A stretch of 64,000 nucleotides of DNA from Grimontia indica (GCF_000333895.2 NZ_ANFM02000033.1:38110-102109); one strand, 5' to 3'. Counted from the first letter of the stretch, positions 19,033-27,137 are shown. Numbers and translations are program-made. The notes: a model not told the origin generated them from the sequence alone.

Positions 19033-20769
19033 TTAAACCAGTTCGATTTCTCTCAGGTGCGGGGAGATGTACCTCTGACGTTTCTTCTCCTTCAGCTTGG
19101 TCATATCCACCATCACTAAGCCATCAATGCAGTCGGCAAAGTCCGGGTCGATACTGAAATCCAGAAACTGTACGCCGCCCGGTTCGCAAAGCTCACTGTA
19201 CTGTTTGTAGAGGGTGGGAATGCCCGTCCCCAGGTTATCGAGCAGCATTTTGAGTGTCTTCAGATCTTTCTGATAGTCATCGCCACAAAAATGGACAAGC
19301 AGTTCATGTTCTTTCTGGCTGTCGATATTGAAAGGGCGCTTGGAACGCGCGATGGTCGCATGTGCACCAAAGTAGGTGCTGTAGAAGAAAATCAGTAACT
19401 CCTTCGCGGCCTGTGGCATGGCATTGCTGATGGTGACCGGGCCAAAGAGATAGCGGTAATGAGGGTGCTTCGCCAGAAATGCACCAATTCCCAACCAGAG
19501 GTAATCCAGACTGCGCTTGCCCCAGTATTTAGGTTGCACAAAGCTTCTACCAAGCTCCAAACCTTTGTTCAGCACGTCTGTCATGCCATCTCCGTAGTCG
19601 AACAGGGTATGGGTATATACGGCCTTTAGCCCATGCTGCGCGATAACGGCTTGGGTATCACAGAAGCGATAAGCGCCGACAATGTCCATGGCTTTAGGGT
19701 CCCACAGCACCAAGTGGAAATAGTGCTGATCGTACTTGTCGATGTCTCGGCGTTGACCGGTACCTTCACCCACAGCGCGGAACGCCACTTCACGCAAACG
19801 GCCAATTTCACGCATGACATGGGATTCGTCTTTGTACCGATAAAGGTAGATGGATTTTCCATCGGGTGTTTCGCCCAGTCGCTCGCTCTGTTCCAATTCT
19901 TTTGCCAGTTTCAATCTTGGCTCGGGGGAAGCGATAGCCGACTCGGTGGGGAATTCACCTGGCTTGCCTTTGGCGACGCTGTAAAGATGCTTTCGGAACA
20001 GCTTCACTCGCGTTTTTGGGGGAAGATTGGCGCTGGCATGATAGCTGGCAAACGGAATGGATTCGCCAATGGTCAGATTGATGGTGTTGTTTTCCTGCCC
20101 AAACATTTCATTGACCAACAGCAGGGTAGACAAGGGTTTGTAGACCATGGAAGCGCCATAAAACACTGCTGAGTTTCGACCATCAACATGAATAGGTAAT
20201 ATCGGCGCTTTGGCTTTGGTTGCCATTTTCAGAAAACCATGATGCCAGGCTTTGTCCTTCACTCCGGTTGGGCTGAAACGAGAGACTTCGCCTGCGGGGA
20301 AAATAATCAGCGCGCCGTCATTTTCCAGCCATTCATCAATCTTGCGCAGATTCTCTTTTGGCGTTCTCCCAGACATGTTATTCACTGGCAGCAAACAGTT
20401 GTGCATTGGCTCAATCTGCATCAATAAGTTGTTAGCGACCGCTTTGACATCCGGCCGAATTTCACGAACCAGTTTTAGCAATGCGAGGCCGTCAAGCGAA
20501 CCGATGGGATGGTTGGCGATAATCACGACGCGGCCAGTGGAAGGAATACGCTCTCGTTCGCGGTCGCTGGTGGCATAGCTGAAATGAAAATAATCCAGCA
20601 CCTGTTCGACGAACTCAAAGCCTCTCAGATAAGGGTATTTTTCCGCAAAGCTCTGAAACGCTTCCTCGTGAAGTAAGCGACGAAGTGTTGAGCTGACAGG
20701 GCGAGAAATCCAGCGCTTGTCAGCGATACTTGGGTAGTTCTTTGTAATGACGTCATCAATGCTAAACAT
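19033..20769 (-). CDS. olsF: Bifunctional acyltransferase, probable ornithine lipid synthase (OlsF-like)
   Basis: This 578-residue protein fuses two acyltransferases. The N-terminal half is PlsC-like: the catalytic HX4D motif is NHPIGSLDG and the glycerolipid-acyltransferase motif is FPAGEVSRF. The C-terminal half is a GNAT/OlsB-like N-acyltransferase (LREVAFRAVGEGTGQRRDID, LVLWDPKAMDIVGAYRF, LELGRSFVQPKYWGKRSLDY). This order matches OlsF, which makes ornithine lipid by N- then O-acylation of ornithine (family knowledge). Ornithine lipids replace phospholipid when phosphate is scarce; a Pho-box-like array lies upstream of the co-directional phosphoesterase gene 34 bases away. The olsF name rests on architecture and context, so a related haemolysin-type acyltransferase is possible. 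Confidence 0.8.
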   Translation of the reverse strand: MFSIDDVITKNYPSIADKRWISRPVSSTLRRLLHEEAFQSFAEKYPYLRGFEFVEQVLDYFHFSYATSDRERERIPSTGRVVIIANHPIGSLDGLALLKLVREIRPDVKAVANNLLMQIEPMHNCLLPVNNMSGRTPKENLRKIDEWLENDGALIIFPAGEVSRFSPTGVKDKAWHHGFLKMATKAKAPILPIHVDGRNSAVFYGASMVYKPLSTLLLVNEMFGQENNTINLTIGESIPFASYHASANLPPKTRVKLFRKHLYSVAKGKPGEFPTESAIASPEPRLKLAKELEQSERLGETPDGKSIYLYRYKDESHVMREIGRLREVAFRAVGEGTGQRRDIDKYDQHYFHLVLWDPKAMDIVGAYRFCDTQAVIAQHGLKAVYTHTLFDYGDGMTDVLNKGLELGRSFVQPKYWGKRSLDYLWLGIGAFLAKHPHYRYLFGPVTISNAMPQAAKELLIFFYSTYFGAHATIARSKRPFNIDSQKEHELLVHFCGDDYQKDLKTLKMLLDNLGTGIPTLYKQYSELCEPGGVQFLDFSIDPDFADCIDGLVMVDMTKLKEKKRQRYISPHLREIELV

Positions 20770-20803
20770 ATCTTTCCTTTTGCCCCCGAGCGTTTTTCGC
20801 TCA

Positions 20804-21628
20804 TCAGGCTGCTTCTATGCTTTCTTTCTCTTCACGGAATCTATTCATTTCTGGGTCGACAAAGGCGTCAGTTTCCGCAAGTAATGTGGATTTTTCAGTC
20901 CATCGGATAAGCTGAATGGTGCCATCGTGCTGTTCGAGCAAAGCGGTGCAGTTCTCAATCCAGTCGCCGTCGTTGAAGTAGAAGGTGCCTTCCAACCGCT
21001 TAATGTCCGGGTGATGAATGTGCCCACATACAATGGCGTCTGCACCACGCCGTCTTGCGAATTGGACTGCAGCATTTTCGAAACGCTGAATGGCGACATT
21101 GGCGGAACTGACTTTTGACTTGATGTATGAGGCTAGAGACCAGTACTGGAATCCGGCTTTACGACGAAGCCTTGCCCACCATCTGTTCAGGAAAAGCAGG
21201 AAGTCGTAGCCGACATAGCCGGCGATTTCTGTCAATCGGCTGTGGCATACGGCGTTATCGAACTCATCGCCGTGCACGGCGACAATCCGTTTTCCGGTGA
21301 CGGTTTCATGCTCGAAACGGGCACGTACTTCGATACGTCCAAAATCGAACTTGAGATAGTCCCGTACCGCAACGTCATGGTTTCCGGGAATGTAGATGAG
21401 GCGTGTGCCATCGTGGGCACGTTTCAAGAGGAGAGAAAGCACCTGACTGTGGGATTCCGGCCAGTGGTGGCTGGACTTCATCGAGTAAAAATCGACGATA
21501 TCACCAACAAGTACGATGGTTTCTGCGGTATGTCGATTTAAAAAATCGAGCAGGTATTGCGCTTTACAATCCTTGTTTCCCAGGTGCAGATCAGAAATCC
21601 ACACAGTTCGCACAGAGATAGGGTTCAT
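20804..21628 (-). CDS. UDP-2,3-diacylglucosamine diphosphatase-like calcineurin phosphoesterase
   Basis: This 274-residue metallophosphoesterase has all five metal-binding blocks: ISDLHLG, VGDIVDFYS, GNHD, AVHGDEFD and CGHIHHP. The spacing and the FLNRWWARLRRKAG segment match the LpxH/LpxH2-like group that acts on UDP-diacylglucosamine. Its location directly upstream of the olsF-like gene, in one leftward unit behind a Pho-like array, suggests a membrane-lipid or phosphate-salvage role instead (inference). The start is ATG at 21628 or 21634; GGA sits at a suitable distance from the former, and the longest frame begins with an unlikely TTG. Confidence 0.85.
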   Translation of the reverse strand: MNPISVRTVWISDLHLGNKDCKAQYLLDFLNRHTAETIVLVGDIVDFYSMKSSHHWPESHSQVLSLLLKRAHDGTRLIYIPGNHDVAVRDYLKFDFGRIEVRARFEHETVTGKRIVAVHGDEFDNAVCHSRLTEIAGYVGYDFLLFLNRWWARLRRKAGFQYWSLASYIKSKVSSANVAIQRFENAAVQFARRRGADAIVCGHIHHPDIKRLEGTFYFNDGDWIENCTALLEQHDGTIQLIRWTEKSTLLAETDAFVDPEMNRFREEKESIEAA

Positions 21629-21699
21629 AGGCATCCATTTGATGTTCAAAACGAATCAACTGTCGATGCTCAATGTAGTGCGTTTACATGAAGGCGAGT

Positions 21700-21750
21700 T
21701 GTCAAAGGGGTGACATACTGGTGTCAGACTGTTTGCAAGTTGATGACAAA
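21700..21750 (-). promoter_or_regulatory. Pho-box-like array of five heptamers with 11-bp period
   Basis: On the minus strand, heptamers TTTGTCA, CTTGCAA, TCTGACA, TATGTCA and TTTGACA are spaced exactly 11 bases apart (+ strand 21744-21750, 21733-21739, 21722-21728, 21711-21717, 21700-21706). This is the 7+4 layout of PhoB sites (CTGTCAT-like repeats). A weak -10-like ATGTAA lies ten bases downstream of the last repeat, and the array lies 72 bases before the phosphoesterase start. Confidence 0.65.
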
Positions 21751-21907
21751 ATCAGCAGCATTCTTTCCAATTCCTTGATCATATTGAACTTCATTGAAAT
21801 GTGATTGGCGCGCGTAAATGCGCCCCTCTAAAGGAACGGTTCTCGTTAAAATGAGAACGCGGGCGTGATATGCTTTCGCTGATTTTTGCATTTATACGGA
21901 TTTTCTT

Positions 21908-22561
21908 ATGGCTTTGAAGTACGAAATCGTTCCTGTTACGGGGTTTCAGCAAAACTGTTCCATCATCTGGTGTGATAAAACCAACGAAGCGGCGCTGGTT
22001 GACCCAGGTGGTGACGTGTCCAAACTGGTGGCAAAGGTTAACGAGCTCGGTGTGAACGTGGTTAAAGTGCTTCTGACTCATGGCCATTTGGATCATGTTG
22101 GTGGAACTGAAGAAGTCCGTGCGGCTTACAACGTGCCTGTGATTGGCCCAGAAAAGCAAGATGCGTTCTGGCTGCAGGCGCTGCCAGCGCAAAGCGAAAT
22201 GTTTGGTTTTGCGCGGACTGAAGCGTTTGACCCAGACCAATGGCTGGAAGACGGCGATGAAGTGACACTGGGTGAAAGCGCACTGAAAGTGATTCACACG
22301 CCAGGTCATACGCCTGGTCACGTTGTGCTTTTCAGTGAAGAAGATCGTATGGCGTGGGTCGGTGATGTTCTGTTCAATGGCAGCATTGGCCGTACTGACT
22401 TCCCTAAAGGGGACCATGCAACCTTGATCAGTTCAATCAAGGACAAGCTGTTCCCGCTGGGCAATGACATCACTTTCGTGCCGGGTCATGGTCCTACATC
22501 AACGTTCGGTATTGAGCGTCAGCAAAACCCGTATGTCGCGGACAACATGCCGATCTGGTAA
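21908..22561 (+). CDS. gloC: Type II glyoxalase-like metallo-beta-lactamase-fold hydrolase GloC (YcbL)
   Basis: This is a cytoplasmic hydrolase of S-D-lactoylglutathione, the second step of methylglyoxal detoxification, 217 residues. The zinc motif THGHLDHVGG is followed by the further ligands in HTPGHTPGHVVL, WVGDVLFNGSIGRTD and VPGHGPTSTFG. The short length without the classical GloB C-terminal domain is characteristic of YcbL/GloC. In E. coli it directly follows ycbK; here the leftward olsF-phosphoesterase pair is inserted between them. The SD is weak. Confidence 0.93.
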   Translation: MALKYEIVPVTGFQQNCSIIWCDKTNEAALVDPGGDVSKLVAKVNELGVNVVKVLLTHGHLDHVGGTEEVRAAYNVPVIGPEKQDAFWLQALPAQSEMFGFARTEAFDPDQWLEDGDEVTLGESALKVIHTPGHTPGHVVLFSEEDRMAWVGDVLFNGSIGRTDFPKGDHATLISSIKDKLFPLGNDITFVPGHGPTSTFGIERQQNPYVADNMPIW

Positions 22562-22565
22562 GAAA

Positions 22566-23255
22566 CTACTCTTCTGCGGGTGTTCTGCCCGCAGAAGCCA
22601 AATACTGTCTCGTTAGCCCCACAAAATCTTCTAGCGGCCTGTCCAACAGATCTTCACTGACAAACACGTCATACCCCAGTAACTCTCGGGTGTACTTCAT
22701 TCTGTTCGCCAACATCGCCACCAGACCTTTGTAAACCTTACCACTGGCCGATGTGTAAGGCGTGTCGTCAAACATCATGTCTTCGAGTTTGCTGCTCATC
22801 GGTTCTTCGGCGCGTCGGTAGGCGCTAAGCAAGAGCCCGCGCTGCTCCATGATGATTTGGCCTGCAAGACGATAACTGATGCCTTCAAGGAACGGTTCAT
22901 AGTCTTTGAGCCTCACACCGAACCAAGGCAAAGACTGGTGCCAGCCTTCATGGGAAACGGAAGGAATGCCAATTTGATAGATATTGCGCCATTTAAGGCT
23001 CCAGCCCCCTTTAGGCGTATGGTGCTGAATGTGCATGTCAGACAGTGAAAAGGAGAGGCGTTGCTGGTCGATCACATAGCCAATATATACACCCAGTGAT
23101 CCGAGAAGGCAGAGCCCAATCAGAGCGGGAACAGGTTTCACCTGCGGGTTGAGCAAAATAAATGTCACCACCACCATGGCCAAAATCAACACGGCGATAC
23201 GGAAATATTTGCCTATCTGCTGGTGGGGAGGATAAATCAGCAATCGTTTACTCAC
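22566..23255 (-). CDS. DUF2982-type membrane protein
   Basis: This 229-residue protein resembles the DUF2982 family of Vibrionaceae and relatives (recalled from family knowledge). Two hydrophobic helices lie near the N-terminus (FRIAVLILAMVVVTFILL, and ALIGLCLLGSLGVYIGYVI). A PH-like beta-rich soluble region follows (LSFSLSDMHIQHHTPKGGW, then SLKWRNIYQIGIP), then a helical C-terminus. The start is GTG, with GGAAAG about ten bases upstream. It converges on gloC with only four bases between stops. Function unknown. Confidence 0.7.
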   Translation of the reverse strand: MSKRLLIYPPHQQIGKYFRIAVLILAMVVVTFILLNPQVKPVPALIGLCLLGSLGVYIGYVIDQQRLSFSLSDMHIQHHTPKGGWSLKWRNIYQIGIPSVSHEGWHQSLPWFGVRLKDYEPFLEGISYRLAGQIIMEQRGLLLSAYRRAEEPMSSKLEDMMFDDTPYTSASGKVYKGLVAMLANRMKYTRELLGYDVFVSEDLLDRPLEDFVGLTRQYLASAGRTPAEE

Positions 23256-23583
23256 TGGGTTGGTACTTTCCTTGTATTACTTCTCTAAAGCTTAGTTCGA
23301 TCACCGAATACTATCGGTCGAATTCCAAACAAAATAAAGTGTAGTTTCCGACACTTGGCTCAACTTTCATTCTCAGTCGTCGTTAGTGCTACAAAACGCG
23401 GGGGATTTTTGATATAAAACGCGCTTTGTTTTTAACTCTGCTTGATACCGAAGCGGTGATAAAAGGCTGGTTTAGGGAAGTAAAACAAGGCTTTTGCCTT
23501 CCCAAACGGGCTTTTGGAACGAGTATTCGCTTTCGAAGACTGTCGGTAAATTTCAATGCAGTACGTCGGAGTAGGACGATTTA
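23256..23583. other. Leader region of the H1-like gene
   Basis: This stretch of about 330 bases has no credible ORF. From 23475 a GGGAAG ... AAGGC-TTTT-GCCTTCCC segment can form either of two mutually exclusive hairpins. The SD AGGA lies nine bases before the start codon. Confidence 0.4.
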
Positions 23584-23961
23584 ATGAAGATCTCTCACAA
23601 ACGTAAAGTTCAACTTAAGCTTCAGAAACACATCAAAGCAGCAAAATCTGCATCAGCAGTTGTTGCGAAGAAAGAAGCGCCAGTAAAAGCGGTTAAAGCT
23701 GAAAAGCCGGCAGTTGAGCAAAAAACTGAAGCACCAGCAAAAGTGGTTGCAGACGTTTCACTGACCCCAAAACAACAGCAAGTGTTGGACATCGTTCGTC
23801 AGAACGCAGAAGGTATCAACCCTAAAGGTATCGGTCTGGCAGCAGGTCAGGAAGATTCTAAAGCGGCATCTTGGGCGACAGGCGCGCTGAAGAAGCTGGC
23901 TGAAGAAGGTGTTGTAGAGCGTATCCAATCTGGTAACAAAGTACTGTACAAAGCACTTTAA
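23584..23961 (+). CDS. Small basic DNA-binding-like protein (Lys/Ala-rich tail plus winged helix)
   Basis: This 125-residue protein has a histone-H1-like layout. Residues 1-55 are rich in Lys and Ala with repeated PVKAVKAEKPAVE-type segments. Residues 58-125 look like a winged-helix domain (SLTPKQQQVLDIVRQNAEGI, GIGLAAGQEDSKAASWATGA and LKKLAEEGVVERIQSGNK). The domain is reminiscent of MarR/HTH_20 folds used for replication or nucleoid proteins, but I do not recognise a named family. Codon use looks like that of an abundant protein. It has its own terminator and a long leader. Nucleoid association is an inference. Confidence 0.8.
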   Translation: MKISHKRKVQLKLQKHIKAAKSASAVVAKKEAPVKAVKAEKPAVEQKTEAPAKVVADVSLTPKQQQVLDIVRQNAEGINPKGIGLAAGQEDSKAASWATGALKKLAEEGVVERIQSGNKVLYKAL

Positions 23962-23986
23962 TCGCGCACAGATCGTTAGTTTGAAG

Positions 23987-24011
23987 AACCAGCCACCGGG
24001 CTGGTTTTTTT
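23987..24011 (+). terminator. Terminator of the H1-like gene
   Basis: An 8-bp stem (23987-23994 with 23999-24006) runs directly into a run of T. Confidence 0.9.
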
Positions 24012-24126
24012 GTAGCCTCTTTTCGGTGGTTTTTAACTCGGTGTTAAAGCGCTGTAGATAAGATTGATGGTTTTTCTGGACAACATAAATTTATCGCTGA
24101 TCAAGCCCAAAGTTCTTGTTTATTTG

Positions 24127-24276
24127 CGAGATTAATCTCGAAAAACACATATAGTGAGTGATAAGTTGAACATTAACCAAGCGACTTCTCTCTCGCTTTA
24201 AGGCATTAAAGAACAGCTTTTGAATCGTCAGTTTGGCACTTAAAAGCAATGGGCGAAATGAGAAGTAGTCGCTTGG
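24127..24276. repeat. Palindrome and long inverted repeat in the leader of the 24.3-kb gene
   Basis: A perfect 14-bp palindrome (24127-24140, CGAGATTAATCTCG) precedes a pair of 10-bp perfect inverted arms, 24177-24186 and 24267-24276 (CCAAGCGACT and its complement), that continue imperfectly inward. Transcribed rightward this would fold into a stem-loop of about 100 bases ending 16 bases before the next start codon. The remaining intergenic bases show nothing recognisable. Confidence 0.55.
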
Positions 24277-24291
24277 AATATCTCAAGAATA

Positions 24292-24714
24292 ATGAAAGCA
24301 ACGGGATTTGCTATGACGGGATATTTAGACAGTACAAATAAGCAAAACCAGCATGTCGTGAGCTTTGACTATACACAGTTTCTGTGTGAATCCAGCCGCC
24401 AACATTGGACGTTTTTTGAAGCTCTTACAGCGCAATTGGGCCGATTTAAGAGAAAACAGATCGAAACATACGAAGGTTTTTTTCCAAGCGAGGCCTTCAC
24501 CTTATCGGTGACACATTCTCTTTCATCGCTCTACAGCGACGTTTCTAACCTTGTCACACTGGTGGAAGAAGCGAAACGCCAGCACATTGAAATGTTGAAC
24601 ATCTTTCTACCTTACGCACTCGATACTGCTGAGTTGGAGAAAATACGCCGGAAGACGGGCGCTCTCGTTACTCAACATGAAGGTGACAGAGACTTTCTGC
24701 AGATCATGCTTTAA
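24292..24714 (+). CDS. Hypothetical protein, helical, 140 residues
   Basis: I do not recognise a family. The protein is predicted mostly helical and soluble, with segments such as SLSSLYSDVSNLVTLVEEAK and ELEKIRRKTGALVTQHEGDR. A region reading FFEALTAQLGRFKRKQIETY precedes FFPSEAF. These features are reminiscent of phasin-type or other amphipathic helical proteins, but this is only an impression. Translation starts at 24292 or at the second ATG at 24313; neither SD is strong. A good terminator follows, supporting a real monocistronic gene. Its leader contains the long inverted repeat. Confidence 0.65.
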   Translation: MKATGFAMTGYLDSTNKQNQHVVSFDYTQFLCESSRQHWTFFEALTAQLGRFKRKQIETYEGFFPSEAFTLSVTHSLSSLYSDVSNLVTLVEEAKRQHIEMLNIFLPYALDTAELEKIRRKTGALVTQHEGDRDFLQIML

Positions 24715-24721
24715 CAATAAA

Positions 24722-24749
24722 CGCCACCGATTTGGGTGGCGCTTTTTTT
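24722..24749. terminator. Terminator after the hypothetical gene
   Basis: A 7-bp stem (24722-24728 with 24735-24741) is followed by seven T. It lies between convergent genes. Confidence 0.9.
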
Positions 24750-24770
24750 GTTGGGTACGACCAAATCCTG

Positions 24771-26180
24771 CTAAAGCGTGACGCCCTCAGCCAGTAAATA
24801 AACCCCATAAGCACTGGCGAAAACAATCACAACCAAAAGGATCTTATTCCTCCCGTTAAAACCGGCTTTACCGGTTTCACGCATGGCATGAATGTAAAAG
24901 GCCAAACCCGGCAGATACAACAGAGTCGCAAGCAGTAGATGGTGAATGCCAGACGCGTAAAGTAACCAGATGCCGTAAATCGTTGCCAGAAATGCGATGG
25001 CTTTGACTTTGAACGTATCAAGCTCACTGAAAGACAATTTCATTAAGTAGGCTGCTACGAGTAGGTAGGGCACTAAAATCATTTCCGATGCGATGGTCAG
25101 CAAATCATCATATCCGCCGCCAATAACAAACATCAGAATCAGGCATAGCTGAACAGCACAACTTGTTAGCCATAGTGAATAGGTGGGCGTGCCATTTTGG
25201 TTAGTTTCAGCGAAGACTTTGGGAAACATGCCGAGTTTTGCCGCAGTGTAAGGTGTTTCGGTCGCCAGCAATGTCCAGCTTAGGTAGGCACCAGAGACAG
25301 AGATAATTAGCCCGCTCCCAATGATCGCCGCGCCGATGTCTCCAATCAGTGTTTCAAGGATTTTAGCGGCTGATGGGTTCTGCAGCTTCGCCAGCTCTGG
25401 CGTTGATATGACACCCATGGAAAGTAATGTGACGGACACATACAGGAAAAGACAAATCAGTAAGCCCAGAATAGTCGCCCGACCGACGTCTTTGTTGTTC
25501 TTTGCCCGGCTGGAGACAACGACTGCACCTTCCACCCCAATAAACACCCACACTGTGATCAACATGGTTTGTTTGATTTGATCAAATAGGCTTGGCTGAT
25601 TGGCGATGTTAAGGCCGGTAAAATCAAACGTGAACGTGTCCCATTTGAAGGCGATAAATGTGGCAATGATAAAGACAAGGATTGGGATCAGCTTGGCGAT
25701 AGTCGTTACATAGTTAACGATGGCAGCCGTTTGAACACCACGTAACACCAAAGTGTGTACGAGCCAGATAAGTATTGATGATAAAGCAACGGAAACTAAC
25801 GTATTCCCATCACCAAACAATTTGAACGTCGGCGTGTCAAAGAACAGCCCCAGAGTGCTGAATACAATCACCAGATAAGAAACGTTGGCGACGGCCGCAC
25901 TGAGCCAATAGCCCCATGAAGAAAAAAAACCGCACAAATCCCCAAAACCAGCTTGTGCATAGCCGAACACGCCGCCCTGAACATCGGGTTTACTTAATGT
26001 GAGTTTTTGGAAGGTCAATGCCAGACAGATCATGCCAAAGCCAGTGATCAACCAACCAAGGGAAACCGCAGCAGGGCTGGCAATGGCTGCCATGTTTTGG
26101 GGAAGACTGAAAACCCCGGCACCTATCATGGAGCCAATGACAAGGGCAGTGAGTGCCTTTAAATCCAATTTATTGCTCAA
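24771..26180 (-). CDS. APC-family basic amino acid/polyamine antiporter (ArcD-like)
   Basis: This inner-membrane antiporter of 469 residues has about 12-13 TM helices. The family signature near the N-terminus is ALVIGSMIGAGVFSLPQNMA; TM6 contains TVWVFIGVEGAVVVSSRAKN, typical of the arginine/ornithine (ArcD) and YdgI branch. SWTLLATETPYTAAK is also conserved. It probably exchanges a basic amino acid for its decarboxylated or deiminated product, but the arc catabolic genes are not beside it, so substrate is uncertain. The start appears to be TTG, since no ATG or GTG lies between the preceding stop and the first TM helix. Confidence 0.88.
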   Translation of the reverse strand: MSNKLDLKALTALVIGSMIGAGVFSLPQNMAAIASPAAVSLGWLITGFGMICLALTFQKLTLSKPDVQGGVFGYAQAGFGDLCGFFSSWGYWLSAAVANVSYLVIVFSTLGLFFDTPTFKLFGDGNTLVSVALSSILIWLVHTLVLRGVQTAAIVNYVTTIAKLIPILVFIIATFIAFKWDTFTFDFTGLNIANQPSLFDQIKQTMLITVWVFIGVEGAVVVSSRAKNNKDVGRATILGLLICLFLYVSVTLLSMGVISTPELAKLQNPSAAKILETLIGDIGAAIIGSGLIISVSGAYLSWTLLATETPYTAAKLGMFPKVFAETNQNGTPTYSLWLTSCAVQLCLILMFVIGGGYDDLLTIASEMILVPYLLVAAYLMKLSFSELDTFKVKAIAFLATIYGIWLLYASGIHHLLLATLLYLPGLAFYIHAMRETGKAGFNGRNKILLVVIVFASAYGVYLLAEGVTL

Positions 26181-26303
26181 AACCTAGCATTCCTAGTTCG
26201 ATCCGTCGGAAAAGCTGAGTATAGGCAACGGGCTAAGGTGACAATCTGTTCAGAAATGGGAAATTATGCGTTGGTGATGCTGTTGAAACCCGAATATTTA
26301 TAT

Positions 26304-26363
26304 AGGGTCAACAGGCCCTTGGCTCTAAAAAGGTTTCGCAGCACTAAGGGTCAACAGACCCTT
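26304..26363. repeat. Two copies of an AGGGTCAACA hairpin element
   Basis: The copies start at 26304 and 26347, 43 bases apart. The second forms a perfect 7-bp stem (26346-26352 with 26357-26363) around AACA; the first is the same with one G-T pair. They lie between the sulA-like stop and the APC gene start. No T-run follows on either strand, so they do not look like terminators. Confidence 0.6.
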
Positions 26364-26421
26364 GAGTCATATTGACTCCAAGTGCCGCGAGGCAGTGTTC
26401 GATATTGTTTTGAGGTACAGG

Positions 26422-26940
26422 TTAGTGAAGTTGTTCAGGGACACCTGAAATCACGAATCCTGGTGTATGGGTTTCAGTCCCGGATAGAGATTCAGCAAAA
26501 TGGCTGAGCTCACCAAAACCAATCACAGCGGCAGAGGTGTCTGAGGCCAGTGCTTTACGCATAAGATCTTTAGCGTCGTGGGTTGCTGTTGGACGAGCAA
26601 TACGAATTTGAGATTGTTGAATGCCAGCCTGAGTAAAAAGTGAAAGAGAGAAATTGGATGGCGGCGCAATCAAGGTAATCCACTTATGACTTTCTGCGAG
26701 GCTTTTAACCAATCGCAGCAGGTAAGCCAATTCGCTCATGTTGTTTTGGTAGATATTCACAGAGACCAAATGACAGGAAATTGAATCACAGGAAATTGAG
26801 GCGTCATTGCTTTGATAACGATGTGCCTGGTGAAAGCTGCGCGCACCAGCAGCAAGACGGGCGTAATGCTCGCGAACAGCAGAACGGGTCATGTGTGTGT
26901 GGTGAACGGATTGGTTGATCGCAAACGACTGTTTCATCAT
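26422..26940 (-). CDS. sulA: SulA-like SOS cell division inhibitor
   Basis: The 172-residue protein has a diverged N-terminal half and a C-terminal half typical of SulA (VKSLAESHKWITLIAPPSNF, LFTQAGIQQSQIRI and MRKALASDTSAAVIGFGELS). SulA binds FtsZ monomers and blocks the Z-ring during the SOS response. The assignment is strengthened by a near-consensus LexA box 23 bases before the start codon, with SD AGGA between. The N-terminal part (residues 1-60) does not look like enterobacterial SulA. It is divergent from tpm. Confidence 0.82.
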   Translation of the reverse strand: MMKQSFAINQSVHHTHMTRSAVREHYARLAAGARSFHQAHRYQSNDASISCDSISCHLVSVNIYQNNMSELAYLLRLVKSLAESHKWITLIAPPSNFSLSLFTQAGIQQSQIRIARPTATHDAKDLMRKALASDTSAAVIGFGELSHFAESLSGTETHTPGFVISGVPEQLH

Positions 26941-26962
26941 GTTTTCCTGTACGAATATCCAA

Positions 26963-26982
26963 TACTGTATGTGTGTACAGTA
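26963..26982. promoter_or_regulatory. LexA (SOS) box
   Basis: TACTGTATGTGTGTACAGTA matches the consensus TACTGTATATATATACAGTA at 17 of 20 positions and keeps both CTG/CAG arms. Its position just before the sulA-like gene implies direct LexA repression. Confidence 0.93.
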
Positions 26983-27137
26983 GTTATAATTTAGTCAAAA
27001 AACAATAGAAAATTGGAAAACATCGCGAAGTTGATCACGAATATGATCCTTTTCGCCTTCGAGAAATGGTTTTTTCCGGCTGAGTGACACTGTTAAGATG
27101 TCGCCCTTGTGTGGAAAGTAACAACGAGAACAACAAC

